This document shows, one piece after another, positions 1-5,513 of a stretch of 6,145 nucleotides of DNA. The DNA lies in assembly GCA_002388885.1 (NCBI GenBank), contig DGNI01000008.1:7218-13362 (forward strand), given 5' to 3'. The stretch comes from Parvularculaceae bacterium UBA4496. GTDB lineage: Bacteria > Pseudomonadota > Alphaproteobacteria > Caulobacterales > Parvularculaceae. How positions within the stretch are numbered: position 1 is the first letter of the stretch; each line of letters starts with the position of its first letter. Below the pieces are notes generated by a model. It was given only the letters and a program-made list of their open reading frames with translations, did no database searches and was not told where the DNA came from. A program made the translations under genes and the position numbers.

Positions 1-843
1 CATCGGGCCGGGATGCATGACCCGTGCGCCGGGCTTCGCCAGCTTCAGCGTTTCATGGGTTAGCCCGAATTCTTCATAGAATCCTTGCGCCAATGCCTTG
101 CCGCTTCTCTGGTCGGGGCCTTCCATGCGTTCGAATTGCATGCGCAGCCCCATGGCGATATCGGCGCCGTCAAGGCCTTCGCGTAAACTGCCGATGCGGG
201 GAATGTCCGTAAACTGATCGTCAGGCGGCATGAGGTGCGCGGGTCCCACAAAGCGCACATCTGCGCCGAGCCGCCGGAACAGGCGCGCATCGGAACCGGC
301 GACACGGCTGTGTTTGATGTCGCCGCAGATGGCGATGACGAGGCCGTCGAGTTCGCCGAATTCGGAACGAATGGCCGCGGCGTCCAACAAGCCTTGCGTC
401 GGGTGCTCCAGTTTCCCGGCGCCGCCATTGACGACGGGGCAGGGCAGGAGTTCATCGAGCGTTTTGTGCAGGCCTTCTTCCTTGGCGCGCACGATCATGA
501 TGTGTGCGCCCATGGCCGCGAGCGTCTGCGCCGTATCGACGAGGGTTTCGCCCTTGTGCACCGAAGACGCCGAGACCGGCACGTTGATCACATCGGCGCC
601 GAGCTTTTTGCCCGCGAGGTCGAACGACAGGTTGGTGCGGGTTGAGTCTTCAAAAAAGAGATTGATCTGCGTCTTGCCCGCGAGGCGGCGCGGCGCGGGT
701 GCGGCCCGGCGCAAATAACCGGCGTAATGCTCCGCAAGATTCAGGATGTAACGGATGTCGCTGTCCGTCAGATCGTCAATCGAGATCAGTCGGCGCGCTG
801 AAAACCCGCCTTTCGGCGGCGAGGGGCGTTCGGACATTGTCAT
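1..843 (-). CDS. pyrB: Aspartate carbamoyltransferase catalytic subunit, C-terminus cut off by window edge
   Basis: Makes N-carbamoyl-aspartate from carbamoyl phosphate and aspartate, the committed step of pyrimidine synthesis, in the cytoplasm. The 281 visible codons carry the family motifs in order: FFEDSTRT at residues 63-70 (carbamoyl phosphate loop), SSVHKGET at 93-100 with the catalytic-loop lysine K97, R119, HPTQ at 147-150, GDIKHSRV at 174-181, RMQFER at 234-239 and HPGP at 277-280. The frame is open to base 1, so about 30 or more C-terminal residues lie outside. Two in-frame ATG codons, at 843 and 837 (MTM), are possible starts, and neither has a strong ribosome binding site. Several usually conserved positions differ: N71 instead of Arg after STRT, and NGGAG at 139-143 where NAGDG is usual. 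It is the last visible gene of the ruvX cluster, 43 bp after the membrane-protein gene. Family assignment is very secure. Confidence 0.96.
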   Translation of the reverse strand, partial: MTMSERPSPPKGGFSARRLISIDDLTDSDIRYILNLAEHYAGYLRRAAPAPRRLAGKTQINLFFEDSTRTNLSFDLAGKKLGADVINVPVSASSVHKGETLVDTAQTLAAMGAHIMIVRAKEEGLHKTLDELLPCPVVNGGAGKLEHPTQGLLDAAAIRSEFGELDGLVIAICGDIKHSRVAGSDARLFRRLGADVRFVGPAHLMPPDDQFTDIPRIGSLREGLDGADIAMGLRMQFERMEGPDQRSGKALAQGFYEEFGLTHETLKLAKPGARVMHPGPM

Positions 844-886
844 TAAAGCGAATTCTCTAGCGACGAATCGGGTGCGCCGCAACGGC

Positions 887-1258
887 TCACTTCGCGCGCA
901 CCTTCATCAGCCACATGGCGCCGGCGGCGATGATGGCGACGTCGATAATGAACATGATGGGCAGCGCCAGCGGTCCGCCGTTCTGAACGTAGTTCGATCC
1001 GCCAAGCGCCAGCCCGGTAGCGCAGACGGCCATGGTGACGATGATCGCTATGCGCCCGTTGACGTGACCCTTTTTCGGTTTTGCTTTCATGTGCACATCG
1101 CGCCGTACGTAAAAGCTGAGTCCGGTGTAGATCACGCCGAACGCCGCCAGCGGCCAGCCGAGGCCCGGCGCTGCGTTGAGCAAGGCAACGGCGAGATGAA
1201 AAATCCCGGTGAGCACCAGAAGCCCGATGATGAGATGGCGAAGGACGATGGGTTTCAT
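887..1258 (-). CDS. Small four-helix integral membrane protein of unknown function
   Basis: A 123-residue protein that I do not recognise. Four hydrophobic segments are visible, at about residues 8-28, 33-51, 69-88 and 97-118. The basic stretch at 52-69 (RRDVHMKAKPKKGHVNGR) lies between helices 2 and 3, and the ends are also basic (K2, R7; K119, R121, K123). By the positive-inside rule this predicts both termini in the cytoplasm. The ATG at 1258 overlaps the ruvX stop codon as ATGA, and an AGGGGG ribosome binding site lies at 1272-1267, 8 bases before the start, so translational coupling to ruvX is likely. The strong start, the coupling and the consistent topology argue that the gene is real even though a longer open frame exists on the opposite strand. 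No catalytic motif is visible, and no function can be given. Confidence 0.85.
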   Translation of the reverse strand: MKPIVLRHLIIGLLVLTGIFHLAVALLNAAPGLGWPLAAFGVIYTGLSFYVRRDVHMKAKPKKGHVNGRIAIIVTMAVCATGLALGGSNYVQNGGPLALPIMFIIDVAIIAAGAMWLMKVRAK

Positions 1259-1722
1259 TTTGCGAGCCCCCTGATTCTGTCGATAGCGCCCTGCAGTATA
1301 AACGCCGCCGCCGCCTCGTCGATCTTTTCAGCGCGTTTGGCGCGGCTGGTGTCGAGGGCGATGAGGTCGCGCTCCATGGCGGCGGTGGAGAGCCGCTCGT
1401 CCCAGAAGGCGACGGGCAGGGGCAGAATCCGCGGCAAGTTGCGGGCGAAGGCGCGGGCGCGCTGGGCGCTGGGGCCTTCGGTTCCGTCCATGTTGCGTGG
1501 CAGGCCGATGACGAGGCCGACAACGCCCCGTGCTTCGGCCAGTTCTTTCAGCCGCTCGGCGTCGGAGGTGAATTTCTTCCGGCGGATGGTTTCGACCGGC
1601 GTCGCCACCATCCGGCCCGGGTCGCATACGGCGACGCCGATGGTTTTCTCGCCGATATCGAGGCCGAATAGCGCGCCCGCCGCGCCGAACGCCGCCGCCT
1701 GTTGTTCGAAAGTCTCCGCCAT
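1255..1722 (-). CDS. ruvX: YqgF/RuvX family nuclease (putative pre-16S rRNA / Holliday junction nuclease)
   Basis: A 155-residue member of the YqgF family (RNase H-like fold). The E. coli homologue is implicated in maturing the 5' end of 16S rRNA, and the family was first annotated as a Holliday junction resolvase. Visible motifs, numbered from the ATG at 1722, are GLDIGEKTIGVAV at 20-32 with acidic residue D22, GLPRNMDGTEGP at 73-84, the strongly diagnostic FWDERLST at 106-113, and DEAAAAFIL at 135-143 with D135. D22, the D/E of DER and D135 match the family's acidic active site. The length is slightly above the 138 residues of E. coli. The frame also opens at a TTG at 1749, nine codons upstream, but the ATG is preferred because the extra residues precede the conserved fold and neither start has a clear ribosome binding site. 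It is the first gene of the minus-strand cluster and diverges from gatC. Confidence 0.94.
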   Translation of the reverse strand: MAETFEQQAAAFGAAGALFGLDIGEKTIGVAVCDPGRMVATPVETIRRKKFTSDAERLKELAEARGVVGLVIGLPRNMDGTEGPSAQRARAFARNLPRILPLPVAFWDERLSTAAMERDLIALDTSRAKRAEKIDEAAAAFILQGAIDRIRGLAK

Positions 1723-1839
1723 GGCGCGAATGATAGCATGGGAAGTCAAATTCGGTGCGGAAGGGCGGCGCTCCTAAAGGCTTGCGCCTTGCGCAGGGCG
1801 TTGATAGGCCAAGCGCACTCAAGAATTCAGGGATTTCCC
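1723..1839. promoter_or_regulatory. Divergent intergenic region between ruvX and gatC
   Basis: This 117-bp spacer should hold the promoters for the ruvX-pyrB cluster and for gatC. On the minus strand, TATCAT at 1735-1730 resembles a -10 box and ends 7 bases before the ruvX ATG, but I see no matching -35 at 16-18 bp. On the plus strand I find no convincing sigma70-type pair. A short AAGGC/GCCTT dyad at 1777-1790 and a repeated TTGCGC at 1782 and 1789 are the only structures, and both are short. The promoter role is inferred from gene orientation, not from clear motifs. Confidence 0.45.
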
Positions 1840-2139
1840 ATGTCGATCGATAAGGACACTGTGCGCAAGGTCGCGCGCCTCGCGCGGATCGCCGAACCGG
1901 AACAGCGCCTCGAACCATTGGCGAAAGAGCTTTCCGGCATTCTCGACTGGATCGAGCAATTGAATGAAGTCGACGTCGAAGGCGTTGAGGCCATGGCCTC
2001 GACCGTCGATGTGACGCTGCCCCTGCGCGAGGACGTTCCTCAGGACGGCCCCACCGGCGGCGGCCAGCCGGACAACGTCGTCGCCAATGCGCCGAAGACG
2101 GAAGATCACTTCTTCGTCGTGCCGAAGGTGGTGGAGTAG
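1840..2139 (+). CDS. gatC: Asp-tRNA(Asn)/Glu-tRNA(Gln) amidotransferase subunit C
   Basis: The small 99-residue subunit of the GatCAB amidotransferase. It wraps the GatA-GatB interface and stabilises GatA while the complex converts Glu-tRNA(Gln) and/or Asp-tRNA(Asn) to the amidated forms. The sequence has the typical N-terminal helix (TVRKVARLARI, residues 7-17), the LDWIEQLNEVD segment, LREDVP, and the family's usual ending FFVVPKVVE. The length matches the family. The ATG at 1840 has an AGGGA ribosome binding site at 1829-1833, 6 bases upstream. The frame continues further upstream, but that sequence is antisense to ruvX and has no GatC similarity. The expected partner gatA lies only after an extra gene. 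The stop codon is 4 bases before the next start. Confidence 0.95.
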   Translation: MSIDKDTVRKVARLARIAEPEQRLEPLAKELSGILDWIEQLNEVDVEGVEAMASTVDVTLPLREDVPQDGPTGGGQPDNVVANAPKTEDHFFVVPKVVE

Positions 2140-2143
2140 GAAC

Positions 2144-3010
2144 ATGTTGGCTTCCTGCATGACACCCAGATTGCAGAGTGCGTTTTCGCGCTCTACTTTT
2201 TCTTGGATAGTTGGATTCTTGATCACCGTCGCGGTATCGGGGGTGAACGCTCAAGAAGATAACGAATTGCCCATTACACAGTCGGCCTATTTAGATGACC
2301 GGATCACGCGGGTATTGCAGGAATATGAAATCAGCGGTCAACCAGAGGCAACCGTAATCTCTGATGTCGTGATCGAGCCAAGTCGGTTGTTCATTTCGCT
2401 TCCGTGGTATTGGAATCAGCTGAGGTCGGATCGGTCTAAATTCTATTGGCAGGATTTGGATCTACGCTTGAAGTATCTAGGGGATGATTACGGGTTCCCT
2501 GTGATGGGCTTGGCGTTGGTAAAAGTTACTGAGAAAACTGGCAGGACTCGAGAAAAGATCAGGGATTTCTGGGTGGCGCGAGCAATACGCTCGCCGTTAC
2601 CGGAGGATGGTTTCGACCGACCACGCAACCGTGGAAGAAATGCCGTGAATCTGTACGAAGAGCTTCGCGCTAAGAACCCAGATATGAAGCCGCGCGAACT
2701 CATATCATCTATCCCATTTGAATACCTAGAAACTAATAGCGCCGAGTGTCCGGAACTGACCGCTGTTCTTTCTAAACTGTTTGATGTGCCACTTGTTTCA
2801 AGTAACCAAGAATTTTTTCCTCTCCATTCGGACACAATTGTGCTGACCATTCGCAACGGTCCCGGTTACCGAAGGATAACCTATGAGGGATGGGTTGAGG
2901 CAGATGGAAATACACCAGGCGCATGGGCAGTAAATTTGATTGCTGCAATCGATAGTTGCTGGCGTGCTGTACCGGTAGAGCAATTCGACCAGTTTGAAAT
3001 TCCGGAATGA
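2144..3010 (+). CDS. Unrecognised exported protein inserted between gatC and gatA
   Basis: A 288-residue protein of no family I recognise. It begins with a probable signal peptide: basic residues R9 and R16, a hydrophobic core at about 19-33 ([15 protein letters not shown]) and a likely signal peptidase I site VNA|QE after A36. The remainder, which is charged and rich in Trp/Tyr, has no further membrane segment and two cysteines (C202, C272) that could form a disulphide, so a soluble periplasmic or secreted protein is inferred. The ATG at 2144 is chosen because GGAG at 2133-2136 lies 7 bases upstream. A second ATG at 2159 would give a shorter signal peptide. G+C is clearly lower than in gatC or gatA (43% and 52% in two 60-base lines I counted, against 77% in one gatA line), and TTA, CTA, ATA and AGA-type codons appear. 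It is probably co-translated with both gat genes yet has no evident link to tRNA amidation. It looks acquired; its function is unknown. Confidence 0.85.
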   Translation: MLASCMTPRLQSAFSRSTFSWIVGFLITVAVSGVNAQEDNELPITQSAYLDDRITRVLQEYEISGQPEATVISDVVIEPSRLFISLPWYWNQLRSDRSKFYWQDLDLRLKYLGDDYGFPVMGLALVKVTEKTGRTREKIRDFWVARAIRSPLPEDGFDRPRNRGRNAVNLYEELRAKNPDMKPRELISSIPFEYLETNSAECPELTAVLSKLFDVPLVSSNQEFFPLHSDTIVLTIRNGPGYRRITYEGWVEADGNTPGAWAVNLIAAIDSCWRAVPVEQFDQFEIPE

Positions 3011-3014
3011 TCCA

Positions 3015-4493
3015 ATGACCAATCCAGCCGACCTCACACTCGCGCAACTTCGTGATGCGCTGAAAGAGAAAAAAGTCTCCTCGCTCGAGGCGACCGATGC
3101 TTATCTCGCGCGCATCGAAAAGGCGAAGCCGCTGAACACGTTCGTCACGGTGACGGCGGACAAGGCCCGCGACATGGCGAAGGCGTCCGATGCGAAGATC
3201 TCGAAAGGCGAGGGCGGCGATCTCGAAGGCGTGCCGCTCGGCATCAAGGATCTGTTCTGCACCGAAGGCGTTTTGACCACCGCCGGCTCGCACATTCTCG
3301 ACGGGTTCACCCCGCGTTACGAATCGACCGTAACTACAAATCTCTGGCGCGACGGCGCGGTCATGCTCGGCAAGCTCAATCTCGACGAGTTCGCCATGGG
3401 CTCGTCAAACGAGACGAGCTTTTACGGCAATGTCATCAACCCCTGGCGGCGCGAGTGTGACCACACGCCCCTGACGCCCGGCGGGTCTTCGGGCGGTTCT
3501 TCTGCAGCGGTGGCGGCGCGCCTTTGCGCGGCGGCCACGGCGACGGACACGGGCGGGTCGATCCGCCAGCCGGCGTCCCTGACCAACACGGTCGGCGTCA
3601 AACCCACCTATGGGCGCGTCTCGCGCTGGGGCATTGTCGCGTTCGCGTCGTCGCTCGATCAGGCGGGGCCCATGGCGCAGGACGTGCGCGACGCTGCGAT
3701 CATGCTGAAGTCCATGGCGGGGCACGATCCGAAAGACTCCACCTGCATCAATCGTCCGGTTCCGGATTATGAGGCGGCGCTCGGCGCGTCGCTCAAGGGC
3801 ATGAAGATCGGCGTGCCGAAAGAATACCGCATCGACGGCATGCCCGATGAAATCGAAAAATTGTGGGCGCAAGGCATCGACTGGATGAAAGACGCCGGCT
3901 GCGAGATTGTCGATATCTCCCTGCCGCTGACGAAATACGCGCTGCCGGTCTATTACATCGTCGCGCCGGCGGAAGCCTCATCCAACCTCGCGCGCTATGA
4001 CGGCGTCAAATACGGCCACCGCACCAAAGACTTCGACGATATTTTGTCGATGTATGAAAACACCCGCGCGGAAGGTTTCGGCGACGAGGTGAAGCGCCGG
4101 ATTTTGATCGGCACTTACGTTTTGTCGGCGGGTTACTACGACGCCTACTATTTGCGCGCGCAGAAAGTGCGGAAGAGGATTTTCGACGAGTTCACTGAGG
4201 CGTTCTCAAAGGTCGATTTGATCCTGACGCCGTCTGCGCCGTCGGCGGCGTTCGGGCTCGGTGAGAAGACATCCGACCCCGTGCAGATGTATCTGAACGA
4301 CGTTTTCACCGTCACCGGAAACCTTGCGGGGCTGCCCGGCGCGTCGGTGCCGGCGGGTTATGACAAGCAGGGTCTGCCGCTCGGGCTACAGCTCCTCGCG
4401 CGTCCGTTCGACGAGGAAACCATGTTCAAGGGCATGTACGCCATTGAACAGGCGGCAGGCGCTACGAAGCGGCCGCAAGTCTGGTGGGAATAA
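3015..4493 (+). CDS. gatA: Asp-tRNA(Asn)/Glu-tRNA(Gln) amidotransferase subunit A (glutaminase/amidase)
   Basis: The 492-residue catalytic glutaminase subunit of GatCAB. It releases ammonia from glutamine and passes it to GatB for transamidation of mischarged tRNA. The amidase-signature Ser-cisSer-Lys triad is complete: K78 in PLGIKDL, cis-Ser S158 in [15 protein letters not shown], and nucleophile S182 in [10 protein letters not shown]. The 24-residue spacing between the two serines matches that of characterised GatA. The segment [20 protein letters not shown] that follows is also typical of GatA rather than of other amidases. The ATG at 3015 is preferred to one at 2994 because the latter overlaps the upstream gene, while GGA at 3004-3006 sits 8 bases before 3015. 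Only 4 bases separate it from the upstream stop. The last 32 bp overlap the convergent desaturase gene. gatB, often the next gene, is not present here. Confidence 0.97.
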   Translation: MTNPADLTLAQLRDALKEKKVSSLEATDAYLARIEKAKPLNTFVTVTADKARDMAKASDAKISKGEGGDLEGVPLGIKDLFCTEGVLTTAGSHILDGFTPRYESTVTTNLWRDGAVMLGKLNLDEFAMGSSNETSFYGNVINPWRRECDHTPLTPGGSSGGSSAAVAARLCAAATATDTGGSIRQPASLTNTVGVKPTYGRVSRWGIVAFASSLDQAGPMAQDVRDAAIMLKSMAGHDPKDSTCINRPVPDYEAALGASLKGMKIGVPKEYRIDGMPDEIEKLWAQGIDWMKDAGCEIVDISLPLTKYALPVYYIVAPAEASSNLARYDGVKYGHRTKDFDDILSMYENTRAEGFGDEVKRRILIGTYVLSAGYYDAYYLRAQKVRKRIFDEFTEAFSKVDLILTPSAPSAAFGLGEKTSDPVQMYLNDVFTVTGNLAGLPGASVPAGYDKQGLPLGLQLLARPFDEETMFKGMYAIEQAAGATKRPQVWWE

Positions 4494-5379
4494 ACGCCTC
4501 GTCCGCTTCTCTCACGCGCGCGCCGTTGGCGCGCAGAAAGTTTTCCGCCTTCGCGAAGGTGCGCTCCTGCGCGTACCACGGAATGCTCGGCGCGAGATGA
4601 TGGATCAGATGGTAATTGTGAAAGCCATAGACCCACGAGAAGAATTTCCCGCGTAAGCTTTTTGACGGCTTCTGGATCAGCGTCTGTTTCATCACATCGG
4701 ACTTGTCCTCAACGTGATGCGGAATCCAGTCGATGAAAAAACTCACCAGTGCGAAGGCCAGAATGGTCGGGATGACCGAGAGCATCAACACCTCGCGCCA
4801 GTAACCCATGGCCGCGAACGCAATGATGATCGCGAAGGGAACCGCTGTTTCAATCACGGCGCGAATGATGAACTTCCGCTTGTTCTGCACCAGCGGGAAA
4901 ATCTTGAAAATGAAATAGCTGGTATGAAAATAGAACATCAGCGAGCGGAAGATCGCCGACGGCAGGTTCGGCGCATCTGAAACCCATGCGTCGGCGTCCC
5001 GTTCGGGATCGTTCGTGTGGGCGTGATGCAGGCGGTGGACGTGACAATGCACGGTGTAGGAATGCAGGGTGAACGAAAATCCGGCAATGCCGAAGAAATC
5101 ATTGAGCCAGTTCAAATGCCGGTGCTTGCCGTTGAGGTTGCGGTGGGCGCACTCATGCGCGGCGGTATAGCCCTGCGCCATCCAGAAAGCGTTCCAGAAC
5201 ATCGCCGCCCACAAGGGAACAACGCCGGACGCGCCCGCCCAGATGCCGAGGAGCGTCATGCCGATCACCAGATAGGAAAAAACAAGGGTCGGCCACTGGA
5301 ACCCTCTGGTTTCAGAGCGGGCGAGGATTTTCAAATCCCTTATTGTCTCAATGCGTTCTACGGACACCGGGCACTGCAC
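4462..5379 (-). CDS. Membrane-bound di-iron fatty acid desaturase family protein
   Basis: An integral membrane protein of about 305 residues with the three histidine clusters of the desaturase/hydroxylase superfamily: HECAH at 75-79, HRLHH at 115-119 (within a His-rich 111-121 stretch) and HLIHH at 257-261 (preceded by H254). Hydrophobic segments lie at about 32-50, 54-72, 145-162, 174-192 and 197-216, with the boxes expected on the cytoplasmic face. The family inserts double bonds or hydroxyls into acyl or carotenoid chains using O2 and an electron donor. The exact substrate cannot be read from the sequence; fatty acyl desaturation is the default. The start is uncertain: the GTG at 5379 has no well-placed ribosome binding site (GGGGGGAG is 17 bases away), while a GTG at 5367 has GAGG 11 bases upstream. 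There is no ATG before codon 41. The C-terminal codons overlap gatA antisense. Confidence 0.88.
   Translation of the reverse strand: MQCPVSVERIETIRDLKILARSETRGFQWPTLVFSYLVIGMTLLGIWAGASGVVPLWAAMFWNAFWMAQGYTAAHECAHRNLNGKHRHLNWLNDFFGIAGFSFTLHSYTVHCHVHRLHHAHTNDPERDADAWVSDAPNLPSAIFRSLMFYFHTSYFIFKIFPLVQNKRKFIIRAVIETAVPFAIIIAFAAMGYWREVLMLSVIPTILAFALVSFFIDWIPHHVEDKSDVMKQTLIQKPSKSLRGKFFSWVYGFHNYHLIHHLAPSIPWYAQERTFAKAENFLRANGARVREADEAFIPTRLAAAS
4518..4544 (+). terminator. Possible terminator hairpin for gatA, inside the desaturase gene
   Basis: GCGCGCC (4518-4524) and GGCGCGC (4528-4534) form a perfect 7-bp all-G/C stem with a GTT loop. It starts 25 bases after the gatA stop. The run TTTT at 4541-4544 follows after six bases (AGAAAG), so the U-tract is displaced and weak. 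On the opposite strand no T-run follows, which would favour plus-strand termination. The stem also encodes part of the desaturase tail (the RANGAR segment), so chance in GC-rich coding DNA is a real alternative. Confidence 0.35.
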
Positions 5380-5413
5380 CTCGTGTTTCGATCTGTCTCC
5401 CCCCGGAACAACC

Positions 5414-5442
5414 AGTCTAACAGGGGATCACCCCGGTTACAA
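5414..5442 (-). promoter_or_regulatory. Candidate sigma70-type promoter of the desaturase gene, with extended -10
   Basis: Read on the minus strand, TTGTAA at 5442-5437 (4 of 6 consensus matches) and TAGACT at 5419-5414 (4 of 6) are separated by exactly 17 bp, and TGT directly before the -10 gives a TGn extended -10. The predicted start, about base 5407, would leave a leader of roughly 28 bases to the GTG at 5379. The spacer contains the dyad GGGG-TGAT-CCCC (5434-5423), a possible protein-binding site lying between the two promoter elements. Confidence 0.5.
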
Positions 5443-5471
5443 TTTGGCCCGGCATCTCGTCAGCGGCCAAA
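5443..5471. repeat. Inverted repeat TTTGGCC-N15-GGCCAAA, candidate operator
   Basis: The arms TTTGGCC (5443-5449) and GGCCAAA (5465-5471) are perfect 7-bp complements separated by 15 bases, so their centres are 22 bp apart, about two helical turns. The left arm directly abuts the -35 box of the desaturase promoter. This geometry fits a dimeric regulator binding one DNA face between the divergent genes, although a 7-bp match can arise by chance. Confidence 0.35.
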
Positions 5472-5513
5472 CGATTGGCTACGTTAACTTTTTCGATCAG
5501 CGCGAAGGCAGGC

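Larger units (their letters stand above)
5380..5513. promoter_or_regulatory. Divergent control region between desaturase and hydrolase genes
   Basis: A 134-bp spacer between two genes that point away from each other. It holds a recognisable desaturase promoter at 5414-5442, a 7-bp inverted repeat at 5443-5471, and a weak candidate promoter for the hydrolase: TCGTCA at 5457-5462 and TACGTT at 5480-5485, 17 bp apart, with poor matches. CCCCGG occurs at both 5401 and 5431, exactly 30 bp apart on the plus strand. Local base composition is less GC-rich than in the genes on either side. The arrangement fits shared regulation of the two genes, which is an inference. Confidence 0.55.

Noticed and set aside
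230..718. Plus-strand open frames of 136 and 162 codons opposite pyrB
   Set aside because: They lie wholly within pyrB, whose motifs are unambiguous. Both are GC-driven shadows with no plausible ribosome binding site or domain.
755..1777. A 340-codon open frame on the plus strand, antisense to ruvX, the membrane protein and the pyrB start
   Set aside because: ruvX is certain from its motifs on the other strand. The antisense product is a low-complexity Arg/Ala/Ser-rich translation without motifs, as expected opposite high-GC3 genes.
1777..1790. Hairpin AAGGC-TTGC-GCCTT upstream of gatC
   Set aside because: A 5-bp stem with no following T-run is too short to call a terminator or operator.
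1830..1839. GGGA-TT-TCCC dyad covering the gatC ribosome binding site
   Set aside because: As RNA it could form only about three pairs around a small loop, so ribosome binding site masking is not supported.
2139..3007. GGAA at both ends of the inserted gene as a target-site duplication
   Set aside because: Four bases is too short, and both copies are explained by ribosome binding site sequence.
2772..3293. A 173-codon minus-strand frame spanning the inserted gene's end and the gatA start
   Set aside because: It crosses a gene boundary and covers conserved gatA sequence. The plus-strand gene has a signal peptide, a ribosome binding site and operon spacing in its favour.
4548..4559. Perfect 12-bp palindrome CCTTCGCGAAGG
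   Set aside because: It lies in conserved-frame desaturase codons (the Phe-Ala-Lys segment) and is likely chance in GC-rich coding DNA.
5017..5487. A 156-codon plus-strand frame opposite the desaturase start and across the intergenic region
   Set aside because: It is antisense to the His-box region of a clear desaturase and shows no motif of its own.
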